Source: Ficedula albicollis | Lineage: Eukaryota > Chordata > Aves > Passeriformes > Muscicapidae | NCBI RefSeq assembly: GCF_000247815.1 | Contig: NC_021675.1 | Span: 64,546,668-64,610,667 of the forward strand | DNA: 64,000 bases | Reading direction: 5' to 3' | Shown: in pieces, positions 23,350-36,376 of the stretch | Layout: every line of letters starts with the position of its first letter | Position numbering within the stretch: the first letter of the stretch is position 1 | The notes under the pieces: model-generated | The model's input: the letters and a program-made list of their open reading frames with translations, nothing else | Told to the model about the DNA's origin: nothing | Database searches by the model: none | Program-made: the position numbers and the translations under genes

Positions 23350-26300
23350 AGCTCAAACTTTTAGAGATTTGCCAATCAAGCTGCTGCTTTGCCCTGCAAA
23401 TTGCCATTGAACTCTCATCTCAGACCTCAGGCAAAATTGTCACGGCCAGACAGTGCACAGCACAAACCCAGCCTGCCCAGAACAGGTGGACAATGTGACC
23501 TTTTAAACAGTTGTGTCTTTTCACTTTCCTTTTCTAAAGCCTAGAATTAAATACTGGTCTCAACAAAACAACCTTGAAAGAGGCCTTGGTGCAGCACAAC
23601 CTGTGTCTGCTGCACAGCCACGATGAAAAGGGAACAAGCCCCTATTGTGCTTGATGCAGCCCCTTCCCCAGGATTGCTGGTCTGACACAGAAAGCCAGGA
23701 TAAAGGCAAGGGGCTGTTATTGTCCTCTGCCACATCCCCATTTTGTGGGCTGAGAAGCAGGGCAGGAGGGCCCATGACTTATTCTTGGGCTCACACCCAA
23801 AGCCTGTGCCAGCAGTGGTATTTAACCCAGCTCTTTGTCCCCGGCCAATGTTTTATCAAAAATACCCATTTTTCCTTCCACAGATTATTTTGTCCAAACA
23901 AATACACGTGTTTAGGCTATCCCTGCTCTTTTTCCATGGCAAATCATCCCTGTCAGCCATTCCTTGGCTCCTGCCCAACCAGCACAGCCATCATCTGTTT
24001 GCAGCTTCGTCCCTCAGAGCATCGTGTCATTGTCATGGTGCTCCACTGAGATCAAAGGTCCCAACCAAGATGGAGGCTTGGTTGTTTTGAACACCACATT
24101 GTCACATTTTCATAAAATTAACCACTCCACAAATTGAAAACTCTTCTAATGCAGTTGACACACAACCAGATTTAGGTACAGCACGTCCTGGGCTGTGGAT
24201 GAGCAACTGCTGTTCACACAAGTCATCATTTCTGGGCAGGAGGAGACAATTCCCCATGGCACCAAACCATCATTCTTGGCAAAAAGAGCTGTTTGTGATA
24301 GGGCCAGACAAGCTGCCTTTGCCAGATTGGAGATGACTCTGGTGTGGGCACACCCAGCTCGTTCAAAGCACCGTGGAGTGTAGCAGTATCAGTCTCCAGT
24401 GGAGACCTGCTTTGGCACAGCCAGAGATTTAGTTGATGTTTCCCAACCCTGTAATAAATAAAAACAGACATGAGTGTTGGGAGCACTTGATTTATGTTGA
24501 TTTTAACCAAGTTTTTATGCTCCTAATTTGAACCCCATCCATATTAATAGTCAAACATGGGGTTTTTTCCAGATTCTCCAGCAGCCTAAATAGAAAACCT
24601 CATATATATTTTTAGGAAATTAGGTGATTATTTTGAAAATTCTACATTCATTTGTGTTTCTTGTGACTTTAGGAACAGTTTATTGGGCTGTGGAGGAAAG
24701 ACCACTCCCAGTAGGGGCAGAAGGCATGGAGAAGACAATGTCCCTCGTGCCACCCATGTTTAGCCAGGGGCATGGTCTGCCCCAGGAGTGGGGCCATGGG
24801 CACTGTACCAGCAACATCCATACCAGGCACAGGGTCTGGCTTCACTGTCGAGGATAAAAAGCTTTAAATGGGTCCTCCTGTGCTCTCAGACTGACTTTAC
24901 CTGATGTATGTAGCCACAAGGCCTTTTATTTGTATTTCTTTGCATGGTTGTGCATGTCCCAAGAGTTGTGCCAGAGGTGGGAGTAAGGAGACATTACACA
25001 CAAGGGTGCCCTCACCCTCACAGCACTTCCAGCCATCAGCACAAGGGAGGGCAGGAACACTCACCAGAAGCCCAGTTTTTCACAATGGAAGTGTTTGGAT
25101 AAATACTGACTGCTTTGAGGTTTAACCACTCTGGAGCAAAATGGGGAAAACAGGCATGGAAACTGCTTCCAAGATCACCCAGGCTCATTTGTCTGCCAGG
25201 GTAGGGTTGTGCTTCTTCTCCACTCTGTCCAGTCCTGGCACAAAATTCCTTGCCAAGGAGCCAACCTGCTCATTTTGGTAAGGCAGGAGAAGTCCTCATC
25301 CTGTCAAGGAGGGCAGTTGTTCAAAGTATATGTTTATGCCTTTGAGGCAGCAATTAGTGCTGGCAGTGCAGCCTCAGAATCACATCTCATGGTTATTTTC
25401 TTCTGGAAAAGGACTCATGTTTTACTTGTTTTCTCCTGATCTTCTTCATTTTATACCCAAGTGAAACCCGTGCCCATCGAACCAAGATGCCTTTTCTATT
25501 ACTTCATCATTTCCATCTCTTTTATTTTCCCTCTGCATGTTGCTGAGAAATCATCATCCTGTCCTCATGGGGAAAAATTAACACCTCACTTTTCTAGCAG
25601 TGGCCCCAAATTTTCCTTTCTCAATTTTATCTCATTGCCCTTCCATGTACCTCCATAGGGAAGCTGTAAAGAGAGAAACATTTTCTTCCTAAGAGAAAGC
25701 AGTCTAAATTAACATTTTCCTTTGTCTATATAATCCATTGTCCAAAATTTAGGTCAGATTCTCAGCCAGTATAAAGCTCACAAATTCATACTCTCTATAA
25801 TTTTATGGCAGCTGAGAATTGATGTAAAATGTTTCTGAGGAAAAAAAATGAGCCAGACTGTCCTGGCTTCAGAAACCACTCATTTCCAGTATTGTTGGAA
25901 GAAACCAGCCCTCAGGTAGGATGGGCTAAGAGACTGTCCAGTGCAGAAAACAGCTCATGCTGTATACTCATATAATCTTTACACATCTGCAGTAAAACAA
26001 GATGCTTACTGTATCCAGGCTAAAAATCTCTAGGGTTAAAAGCACAAGCAATCAGTTTCTCAGAAATGTTTTGGTTTTTTTTTCACAGCAGCTTTTGTGG
26101 CCACATTTATCTTTACAAACTAAAAGGCCATTGGCACCTTCCAAAAGCAAAGCTCACACATTTCTGCTTGCAGTGGAAACCCTGCAATGAACATGTGCAC
26201 CAAATGTACTGAGGGGTATAAGGCATATAAGAAATATGGAAGCCAAGAAACATGATGGATAAAACAGGCTGGATTTTCGTCGCTGGTGGCCACAACAACA

Positions 26301-29219
26301 GCCATAGGAAGTGAAAGAAGCACGGTGTTTCCAAGAGGATGTGAGGTTATGGACCCAGCAGTATCGGCAAACGGCGTCTGCGCTCCAGTTTGACCACATA
26401 ATAGCTGAACTGCTCCATTTTCCACACTGCTCAGCTAAACAGCTTCAATTGGACCCTCTCAAAGGCTAAAAGGAATCCATTTCATCCCAAACAATTCCAA
26501 GGCCAACCTGACCAAAGCCTTTGACTCATGCCAGTTAAAGTCCAAGGTTTTATGGCGCTGGTTGCTGTTCAATACTCACCAGCAGAGTGAAGAGCAATGG
26601 CTGCACTCACCCTGCTCTGCCCTGCAGAGGTGAGCAGCAGCTGGGACTGGGATTGCTCAGGAGTGAGGCGCTCCCTGGCTCAGTCCTCTGTTACCAGCTC
26701 CACCTCATTGCAGCTCTGCACCTTCTCCTTACCTGGAAACCATTAACTCCCTGTCTGAGCTCCCCTTCCAGGGGCCACTGCAGAGAATATTGCTGACCAG
26801 TTCCTGGTATGTTCTTTCATCTGATGAAAGAGCTTATTTAAACAGAAATCTGAACGTTGCTGCTCTGCCAGGCACTGGCTGAAAATATGTTAGTAGATGT
26901 TTTGTCATGAGCAAATCCAGACCAGAGTTTCCCTCTAGGTTCCTCGAGTTCCAGTATTGAGGTCCTCAGCTTTCAGCCAGGTAGGTAAAAATCTTTCACA
27001 TTTTTACAGATGGGAGAACTGTGGTGCAGCAGAGAGTGTAAGAAACACACCCAAAATCAACAGGGATATATTTTTGTGGCAGAGTGAAGAGTCAAGCTCA
27101 GATCTCCTGCCACGCAGTGGGGGTACTTTCACCACCACACCACCCTCCTTCCTCTGCAAGCCTGGAGCTGGGTTAAGGGACAACTCTCCAAACCCAGTGG
27201 CACCAGCCATCCCACAGAGAGAAAAACAGTGCCCAGGGTCAGTGTCTGGATGGCTGAAATGCAGAAGTGAGATACATAACACACTTCTCCTGCAGAAAGA
27301 CCAGCACGTGGTCACGGCTGGGGCATCCCACCACCATCTAAGGAATAAGAACCTAACATGTGGCTGCAAAGAAAACTACAGGGAAACCACTTGCAAACAG
27401 CCCTGCCATTCAGCTCAGGCCCTGAAAGATCAGACCACCCACTCCAGCACAGGAGTTATGTGCCATGTACCTGGGGATCCGTGGGGAAGGAATTAATTTC
27501 CCTTAATTCAAATGCCTGCAAGGTAGAGCTGGCCACCCTCAGGTTCTTCAATAAATGATCTTTAAGGAGACACTAGTCTGACCTACTCTAAAGCTCTATT
27601 TTAAGATAAGTAGAATTATACCCTGGATATTAAAAAAAACAGAAAATGCAGTCTGGCTTAGATGAAAATATCTATGTCCGTTCATCTAGTTTTGATCACA
27701 TGTATCTCACCCAACATGACAAATGGGAATAAACTAAAATTGAAGTAGAATTCTTTCAAAAATCTGTGAAGTGATGCTTAGTCCAAAGTGTCTTTATTTG
27801 ATATACATATGTATTTAATGTGTATGTAAATGCAGTGCAATTTGCACTGCAATATTTGGCCACGGTGGAGAGCTGATAGTTCTGATCATGGGAAATGTTT
27901 TTACTATGAAAGATGGCAATGAAGTCAAAATAAAGTTGTGTTTTTGACTCAGTCCTGTTTATCAGTGGAGTAAGGTCATGTTCTTATTTTTCTCTGGGCA
28001 TAATGGGAATTAAAAAGCAAAAACTCCCTGTCTTTCTGGTCTCTTCTTCTGGTCACATCTACACCAAAACATCCTCTCTGTGGTCAGTTGGGGTTATGTG
28101 CAGAGCTGATTCTGGCAGCTTGGGCTTTCTGCTACTATCTCTTCTCTCCTTCTCTGGTGCTTCTGGCACATTTGCTTTTACACACTCAGAGTTCAACCAA
28201 AACAATATCCTGACTCTTGGTTGCCTTCTGCTGCCAGGGAAACACCACAGGCAGCACATCTGGGTTTCTGAAGGGCCTTGGTACAGCTTCTGCTTTGGTA
28301 AACAACTTCCATTACTTAAACCCAAACCTGTCTGTCTGGAGTGGAGGATGGCCATAAGAGCCAGAAATTCAGTGACATTTTGCAGAAGTATCCAGGCATG
28401 GGTGAAACAAGCAGCAGAGCTTGTCCCTTTCAGCTCAGTCCCCTCCTGAGTGACCCTGGACAGACCCTACATTCAATTGCTGCCCATTTTGTCAGATTTA
28501 ACTGTGTGGGCTGAAATGTTATGCTCTGAATATCTGCTGCACACTAAAAGTTCCGAGCCAATCTGAGACAAAACATTTCAGGAGATTTAGTGCACAAGAC
28601 AAGGGAAAAATACATTCCTTTGCCCACGTTCAGGAAGCTGTTCCATGAACAGTGAGACTGAGGAAATGTGGTTTCACTTCAAACACAGGCTGAGCTGGTA
28701 ACTCGACCCCTCTGCAACTCCCCTCGTTCCCCCCATGCCCCCCTGGACAATCAGCAAAACAGACCATGGTTGTCCTGAGCCACCTGCCTATGGACAGACT
28801 GCACATGGCAAAATTTGGCCTCTTCTCACCATTTTCAGAAGATTTCAGAGATGCACTCACATGCATCTCAAGTCTCTACTCAGCCATGAAGTTTCAAAGA
28901 ACTTGCAGGACCTTTATTGTATTGGAGCTCTCCCCTCTTCTCTCAAAATTGGTTTGCAACTAGCCAAGTGATTAAAAAAAATCAACACAGATGGGCAGAG
29001 GGAGTTATCACAGCTTTTCCCAGTGAAAGAATGATCCTTCTTTTCACATAGCTTAGTATCTTTATTGGACCTTTATTAGAGGCATTACCAACTCTGCCTA
29101 CAGCCCATTTAATATATATTCTGTGTATTAATGTGTACCTAAACACTATGGAGAAATGAAAATTCATAAAGGACCTAATCCAAAGCTTTCCAGGCTTCCT
29201 TGTGCTGCTAAGGCCAGAA
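23350..29219. other. Unannotated non-coding stretch
   Basis: About 5.9 kb, the longest repeat-free part of the window. I see no exon with a recognisable domain or transposon family. A perfect 21-bp palindrome lies at 27831-27851 (10-bp arms 'tgcagtgcaa'). The frames at 26957-27496 and 28003-28449 look like chance. Confidence 0.5.
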
Positions 29220-29224
29220 CAATA

Positions 29225-29814
29225 CTTCTTCTCCTTCTTCTTTTTCTTCTTCTTCTTTTTCTTCTTCTTCTTCTTCTTCTTCTTCTTCTTCTTCTTCTTC
29301 TTCTTCTTCTTCTTCTTCTTCTTCTTCTTCTTCTTCTTCTTCTTCTTCTTCTTCTTCTTCTTCTTCTTCTTCTTCTTCTTCTTCTTCTTCTTCTTCTTCT
29401 TCTTCTTCTTCTTCTTCTTCTTCTTCTTCTTCTTCTTCTTCTTCTTCTTCTTCTTCTTCTTCTTCTTCTTCTTCTTCTTCTTCTTCTTCTTCTTCTTCTT
29501 CTTCTTCTTCTTCTTCTTCTTCTTCTTCTTCTTCTTCTTCTTCTTCTTCTTCTTCTTCTTCTTCTTCTTCTTCTTCTTCTTCTTCTTCTTCTTCTTCTTC
29601 TTCTTCTTCTTCTTCTTCTTCTTCTTCTTCTTCTTCTTCTTCTTCTTCTTCTTCTTCTTCTTCTTCTTCTTCTTCTTCTTCTTCTTCTTCTTCTTCTTCT
29701 TCTTCTTCTTCTTCTTCTTCTTCTTCTTCTTCTTCTTCTTCTTCTTCTTCTTCTTCTTCTTCTTCTTCTTCTTCTTCTTCTTCTTCTTCTTCTTCTTCTT
29801 CTTCTTCTTCTTCT
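29225..29814 (+). repeat. (TTC)n / (GAA)n triplet array
   Basis: An imperfect lead-in at 29225-29258 (TTTTTC and TCC interruptions) is followed by a pure array of about 555 bp, roughly 185 triplets, ending in 'ttctctttcag'. The interruptions sit only at the left edge, the pattern expected of directional expansion from a purer end. The tract is homopyrimidine:homopurine with mirror symmetry and could form triplex (H-) DNA. Open poly-Leu, poly-Phe and poly-Glu frames over it are artefacts of the repeat. Confidence 0.97.
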
Positions 29815-32800
29815 CTTTCAGTCATCTGACTGCATCAGATCTTTTTCAGCAGTGCACGGAGGTGAAAAAAGTCAATAACTTGAATAAATGTTATCTAAAA
29901 TATGAGATGTCTGGTAGGTTAGGAGAGAAATGTTAGTGGCCACAGCCTGGATCAGAACAAGTCTTCCTGTGTAAAACACCAGCTAAATGATGTCTTCAGG
30001 CCACTCACAGCAGAGCACCAGTATGAAAAGATTTTTTGACCATTTCTCTGATGTGACCCTTTGGATTCAGTTCAGGTAAATAAAGTGCCATGGAAAAATG
30101 TGTATTGGCCATTCTTTCCCTTGCACTATTTGTAAGGGATGTCAAGAAGACAACAAATCCCAGCTAGTTGTCCAACTAGGCTAATGAGCCACAGAATCAC
30201 ACTATGCAAACCCATTGTTCTGCACACAGCATTTTGGCTGACCAAACACCAGCAAATTAGTACTGAAACTCTGAGAGATCAGAGCTGCAGTGTTATTATC
30301 AATTCTTCTTCCACCAGCCCCTCTTCCATGACGAGAAGGAGCACACAGGCAGCCTTTTCATGTGCCCCAAAGTGTCTGAGGTGCCCATCAAAATGAACAA
30401 TTCATTCTCCCGGTGTTGCATGAAGAAGTGCCCGCTCCTTGGTGACTGCAAAAACTTCCTGAATACAAGGACATGCATGTAATTACCAGCAGTTCTAAGG
30501 TTAGCATAAATCAAAGTGAGAAGTCAGCTGCCAGGGGCACTTCAGAAGCAGTGCCCACATCTCAAATGGAGCTGAGCTAAAGCAATAACCCCATCCAAGT
30601 CTCTGAATGGGCCATGGCTTGTAATGGGCTGGCACAAAGCTGCATTATCCCACAAGCTGCACCTGCTTCTGGAGCTGCTGTATCAGCAGCAAATAGAGGT
30701 GCCACCTGGCAAGATGGCATTTCCTGAAGCCTGCAATGACGAGGCAAAAAAAAGGTTCCCAACAAACAGATGGTGCCCACAGAAATGGGAGCTACATGGA
30801 GACAACAAAGGGCATTACAGCAAGCACTAACACTGCTCTGAGCCCCCTCTAAACTGTCACACACATCCTCAGTGGGTGGCAAAGACAGGCCTAAATTCAG
30901 GTGCCTTCCCTCCCAGGAAAAAGGGATCTTGTTTTTCAAGTTCATTGCTCCTCAAACTGTATGAAAATGATTAGAATCACAAAGAGCCACTGAACAGTGT
31001 CTGTCCCTTTGCATAAAGACAGCAAAAAATAAAACCCAAGGACTGACAGTGCTAGAAACAGGCCATCTGCAAAGGGATGCAAATGTGACTGTGCCCCCAA
31101 GTCATGGCTTACAGTCCTGGAGAGCTAAAACATGCTGACTGAAAGCACACAATTAGTGCCAAGAAGAATATAAAGTATGGGAATACAACGAGTGGGGAGG
31201 TGGTCAAATTGGCAAGAGGAAAACAAAGGCTTGTTTATCCCAATGAATTAATTGCAAAACATGGAAGTAACAAACAATCAGAGCTGCCTGTGCCATGGGT
31301 TATTGATTCTGATGGTGTCCAGCTCCAGTTGCAGCCACCAGCAACAGAATAAATGGCCTAAAAGGAGAATTACTTCCTGACACACAATAGTTATGCCCTG
31401 CAACATAAGAGTTTATGTCTTTCCCATAGCTGTTGTTTATCCAGTCTTTAAAATGTTATTATAATGCTGGATAGTCCTGTCATCTGCTGAAATATCTCAT
31501 CCTTATTTCCATACAGCTAATTATTTTTTCAGTCACGACCCTTAAGATTTCACAATAGTGTTGAAATAATAATTTTGTCTCAAGGATCTGAAAGTGCTTT
31601 GCAAATTGTGGACAGGATCCTGTCTGCCTTGTCAGGAGATGCCCCAAGTTCATACTGGAGCCTCCAAAGCTGCAGTGTTCCCGGAGACTCAAGTTACCTT
31701 TCCATGGGAAGTAAAATAAAAGTCAGTATCAGCTCATAGGTGACAAGATACACCAGAAATCCCTGAACCACCATCCTGAAGAAGCAAACCACTGCTTTTT
31801 CACTCCTGTTAGTGCCATTTCCTACAGCCCTGTGGGATTCCCTGCCCCACACCAAACACCTGCAGGCTGTGGTTCCAGGTCATTTGTGGGGCCAGAGCAG
31901 TGGCAGACACAGCTCAGCATCGTTCACCTCTCGATCCAATTTCCTGAACTTTGGCAGGTCACTTGGCAATATGGCAAAGGGTTGTCTTCCTTTTTCTGTT
32001 TTATGTTCCAGAGAAGGAAAACATCTCAATATGAAAATCTGGAGCAGTCTGGCCTGCTCCAAAGACTGCAGGTCGTGTATTTGTGGTGGTTTTATCTGTT
32101 CAGAGGGGTCACTCTCCCTGCTTCAGGCAGGAGCTCTTTTCTCCATGAATCCCTTTTTGTGCAGCAACTGGAGAGGAGCAAGGAGACCCAGCTCCCCTCC
32201 CCACTAACCATGTCACATTTTTGCACCTTGGAACATTATTCTTTTCCCCCAGTTTGCTTGAAACCCTGAGAAATGCCAAACTGGGTAAAACAATTCCAAA
32301 ATAAATCTGCAGAACTGTGAGGCTGAGGCCAGGTGAGCAGTGCAGGCAGGGTGTGCTCTGGTGATGGCTGTGTGCTGTGCAGGGAAGGGACAGCAAATCC
32401 CTGCAGCCCAGGACCCTGGCACTTTGTGTTACCCCTTTGTGATCACCCCATTTCCATTCTGGCCACTGGGCACTCATTTTGGTTGTGTCTTGTCTTGTCT
32501 GGTGTTTGGCCCTGTCCCAACCACAGACACATCTTCCCTGAAACAAACAATAAAAGTGAGACATCTGTGCCATCATCTCCACAGGCATTAGCTAACCCCA
32601 TCCCACACTCATCTGGGTAGAAAACCCAACACTGAATCACTGCTCTTCCCAAAAAGCACACCAAAGTTTTCTGTATCAAATTCCTCCTGGGGAAGTTTCA
32701 CATCCTTCCAGAACAACTGCAGAGTGCTGAAATCTCAGTCTGATCAACAGGTGAGCATCTCACCCAGGGTTTGAGCTTCTCTTCAGACAGGGCTAAGCTT

Positions 32801-33756
32801 AAAGGTAGCCTTTGTCTTCTTTTGTTTTCCCTTTAGAACGTAGTGTCCCACTGTTGCTGTGTTTTAACTGCGGGAGGTTCAGCTGTCAGTCCCTGTTGTG
32901 AGACCAGGGTGGGTGACACAGCAGAAGTTAGCAAAAAAGAGAAGCAGAAAGATGCACAAGTGGAAAGATGAAGATGAAAACAAAACAATTCAAACAAGAA
33001 GCACTTGAAATGGCAAAAAAAAAATATTAATCCATGTCTGTAGGGGAAAAATAAGACTTAAAGACAGAAAATTTGGCACAAGAGCAAACACAGAATTATC
33101 ACATTGCCAAAAATGGATCCAGTCACAATGCCAGATGCAATGTAGAAATAGTTCAGATCCAGAACATAGCTTTCCAGTGCCTATCTATTTCTGGGATAAT
33201 CAGTACCATGGGGGAAAGGGAAATAGAAACACTATAAAGTTTATCTCAGGGATGGAAACACACCCAGCATTTGGTGTGAGAAACGAAAATGTGCAATTAT
33301 CCAGCATGTGTAGTGCAGGAATGGCCACAGGCCTGGGCTGGGATCAAGGTCTATGGAGCTGAGCTGCCTGAGCCCACATGGAGAGGCTGAATTGAAAATA
33401 CTCTCTCACCATCTGCTCTGACATCTTCTGAGCAGAACATGTCAAGACTGATGGTTTAGGGTTTACACAGAAATAGACAAAAAGCCTCCCATAATGCATA
33501 AAACTAAACTCAGCAAATATTTTCATGTTTTGCCATTTTTCTCTGAGGTACATCACAGAAGATAAAATGCTTCAGCCTCAGCTGATCTGGAAATTTTTTG
33601 AGGTCGGGTGAAATGTTTCTATTTGCTACCACTGGAGAATTGGGTTTCTAAAACTTATTGATCTGCTCCAAAGATGTTGGAAACCAGAAGTGTCATGATA
33701 GAGTTTTGGGCAAAGGCTGCAAGAAAGAAGAGTTTGCACTTCATGTAATCAAAACA
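29815..33756. other. Unannotated non-coding stretch
   Basis: About 3.9 kb without a supported gene or repeat. The minus-strand frame at 32109-32588 has no domain I recognise. Confidence 0.5.
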
Positions 33757-34153
33757 ATTGAGCCAGAGAGCAAGAGGAGAGAGTGGAAGAGGATCAGAAA
33801 GAACAGCAGACAGGCAAAGATTTCAGGAGTGGCCAATGCCTTCGACTTTCCTCTTTCTCCAGGCAGCAACTGACAGAAAGAGAGGACAGAGCCTCAAGCT
33901 GTGGGGAGATACAGGTTGGGTATTAGGAAAAAGTTTTTCAAGGAAAAAGTGGTAATGAATGGTCTGCCCAGGGAGGTGGTGGAGTCACCATCCCTGGATG
34001 TGTTTAAGTAAAGACTGGATGTGGCACTCAGTGCCATGGTCTAGTTGAGGTGTTAGGGCATGGGTTGGACGATGATCTTGAAGGTCTCTTCCAATCTAGT
34101 CATTCTGTGATTCTGTGATTCTGTGAATTCTGTGAATTCTGTGAATTCTGTGA
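33757..34153 (+). mobile_element. CR1 LINE 3' end with full tail
   Basis: CR1 3' end: 'ctttcctctttctccaggca', 'ggaggtggtggagtcaccat', 'gatgtggcactcagtgccat', 'gatgatcttgaaggtctctt', then a terminal microsatellite of ATTCTGTG/AATTCTGTG units (34103-34153). The tail is the mark of a true CR1 3' terminus. From 33757 to 34102 the sequence is almost identical to 34893-35232. Typical CR1 sequence is clear only from about 33,840; the segment before it may belong to the same subfamily or be flanking DNA carried along. Confidence 0.88.
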
Positions 34154-34588
34154 CTGTCACAGCTTGTGCCAGCTCCTGGTTGTGCTGGCTGTGCCTTAAA
34201 TAGAATTCACTGCCTCTGCTCTTCACAGCCCAGCTCAAACTGCCTCGATTACACAGCATCATGATCTCTTTGGAGAAGGAATTGCCTTCCATTCTGAATG
34301 GGACACCTCTTATTTAAATTTACATACCAGTAATATAGATGTAACTCCAACTTCTCTCAGAGGTGATGAAGAGAAAGAGACTTTCTCAAAAGATCAGCTT
34401 TAGGTGACCACTTCATGATGCTCCACTCTACAGAAACTGTATTTTCTGTACTGTTTCCATTGTCTACAGCTCTGATGTGGCACCCACACCATAAACTTCA
34501 ACACTTGGCCACCTAAATCCCAGCCTGTGTGTCCCTGTCTCTATTTCAAGGAGCCCAGATTCCAGTCAGGATCTCAATATACAAGAAG
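34154..34588. other. Unannotated non-coding stretch
   Basis: No supported feature. Confidence 0.5.
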
Positions 34589-34724
34589 TAATGTTAGAGA
34601 CATCTGAACACACTGAGAGATGGGGCTCACAGCCAGCAGTTATTTAGGGACTCAACTAATGTTAGAGACATCTGAACACACTGAGAGACAGGGATCACAG
34701 CCACCAGTTATTTAGGGACTCAAG
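34589..34724. repeat. Two-copy tandem duplication, 68-bp period
   Basis: Copy 1 is 34589-34656 and copy 2 is 34657-34724, starting 'taatgttagagacatctgaa'. Four substitutions, one of the more diverged pairs here. Confidence 0.95.
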
Positions 34725-34892
34725 TCCTCCCACATGAGCAATTGAAAAGTCTCCTTTGAGCCACTTCTCATGGACAGCATAACTGCAGCAGTGTGTGGTC
34801 TGGAAGCCCATCACAAGTATTTAAACAATCCATTCTCAGCCTGCAGGGGAATACTGCTGACCTTCTCTCACAGGACAGTTCTGGCTGGATGT

Positions 34893-35232
34893 ATTGAGCC
34901 AGAGAGCAAGAGGAGAGAGTGGAAGAGAAAGAACAGCAGACAGGCAAAGATTTCAGGAGTGGCCAATGCCTTCGACTTTCCTCTTTCTCCAGGCAGCAAC
35001 TGACAGAAAGAGAGGACACAGCCTCAAGCTGTGGGGAGATACAGGTTGGGTATCAGGAAAAAGTTTTTCAAGGAAAAAGTGGTAATGAATGGTCTGCCCA
35101 GGGAGGTGGTGGAGTCACCATCCCTGGATGTGTTTAAGTAAAGACTGGATGTGGCACTCAGTGCCATGGTCTAGTTGAGGTGTTAGGGCATGGGTTGGAC
35201 GATGATCTTGAAGGTCTCTTCCAACCTAGTCA
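34893..35232 (+). mobile_element. CR1-containing segment, near copy of 33757-34102
   Basis: About 99% identical to 33757-34102: one 6-bp deletion (gaggatcag to gag) and about three substitutions. Both start at the same base ('attgagccagagagcaag'). This copy stops at 'ctagtcaa' without the ATTCTGTG tail. Same start and missing tail point to duplication of DNA rather than a second retrotransposition. Confidence 0.88.
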
Positions 35233-35234
35233 AG

Positions 35235-35354
35235 ACTGGGATCCAAATCTGCTGAGACCAAACAGGGTTTCTTACCATAGCAGGGCAGAAGCCGGGAACT
35301 GGGATCCAAATCTGCTGAGACCAAACAGGATTTCTTACCATAGCAGGGCAGAAA
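35235..35354. repeat. Two-copy tandem duplication, 63-bp period
   Basis: Copy 1 begins 'actgggatccaaatctgctg' at 35235 and copy 2 at 35298; one substitution in about 55 bases (cagggttt/caggattt). It starts 3 bp after the end of the duplicated CR1 segment. Confidence 0.93.
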
Positions 35355-36072
35355 GTGCTGGTAACAATAGGCATTTTGTGGTGTTTCACTCTGAGCCCCA
35401 GCTGGAGCCAAGGAGAGCACACACCATCTGCAGATGTATTTTAGACTGCGACAAACCTTTTTTTTCCTACATACCAAAGTAGAAAAAAAAAAGGCTGGGA
35501 AAAGGCTCTGGATTGTCACTTGAATTCATTCAAATATAGCTAGCCAGTCACTAATGACAACCTACATTGAGACATGTCCAAAACACAAACCAACCCTTTG
35601 ATGGAGGTTTTTAAAAGTCTGAATAATAGAGGTTTTGGGGTTTTTTTTTTCTCCTCCTGTCTTTCTTTTCCCTTCAGTTCTTCAGGGTCCCTGGATCAGA
35701 AGCAGGAGTGCCAAGATACAGGGGGAGCTGCCCATCCTGCCAGGTTCCCTCAAAGCAATGAATGCTGCTATTCTTCCTGTCCCACAGCAGGCTTTCCCCA
35801 AGGTCTCTGCCTGCTTTAATTCCCTGCTGCGAGCACAGGCTCCTCCCTGGTGATCAGTGCAAGTCTGCCGTGGGCAAACCTCTGACAGGTAAAGCTGGAA
35901 TTAAACATCAGCTTGCAGGGCACACAGCTGACCTGCCATGGTTTTGGGGGAATTTAAGTCCTTCAGATTCCCTCTGTGTGTCCAAATAGTTGTCCAAATA
36001 TTTCTATCCAGATAAAGGAATCTAAAAAGCATCTTTTCACTCTGTGAAATTGTCTCTTGACACCTCGACTAT
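35355..36072. other. Unannotated non-coding stretch
   Basis: No supported gene. Short A/T runs lie at about 35459-35466, 35482-35492 and 35640-35650. Confidence 0.5.
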
Positions 36073-36180
36073 CACCTCTCAAACTTCCAGCACAAGGGAC
36101 CTTGATTAAAGCTGTTGAGGACTGTAGCACCTCTCAAACTTCCAGCACAAGGGACCTTGGTTAAAGCTGTTGAGGACTGC
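36073..36180. repeat. Two-copy tandem duplication, 55-bp period
   Basis: Copy 1 begins 'cacctctcaaacttccagca' at 36073 and copy 2 at 36128; one internal substitution (cttgatta/cttggtta). Confidence 0.94.
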
Positions 36181-36210
36181 AAGTTGGGAGACTCCACTGC
36201 CTGCAGGCAT

Positions 36211-36376
36211 CTATTTTTCTATTTTTCTATTTTTCTATTTTTCTATTTTTCTATTTTTCTATTTTTCTATTTTTCTATTTTTCTATTTTTCTATTTTTCT
36301 ATTTTTCTATTTTTCTATTTTTCTATTTTTCTATTTTTCTATTTTTCTATTTTTCTATTTTTCTATTTTTCTATTT
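36211..36376 (+). repeat. (CTATTTTT)n octamer array
   Basis: About 21 perfect copies of the 8-bp unit CTATTTTT with no visible interruption, beginning 30 bp after the 55-bp duplication. The poly(F, Y, S, I, L) frames across it are repeat artefacts. The lack of any mutation suggests recent expansion or active homogenisation. Confidence 0.97.

Noticed and set aside
29800..29822. Polypyrimidine tract plus 'tttcag' resembling a 3' splice acceptor
   Set aside because: The pyrimidine tract is the triplet repeat itself; no coding or conserved exon follows.
29156..29936. Leucine-, phenylalanine- and glutamate-run frames
   Set aside because: They arise from the (TTC)n array in three frames.
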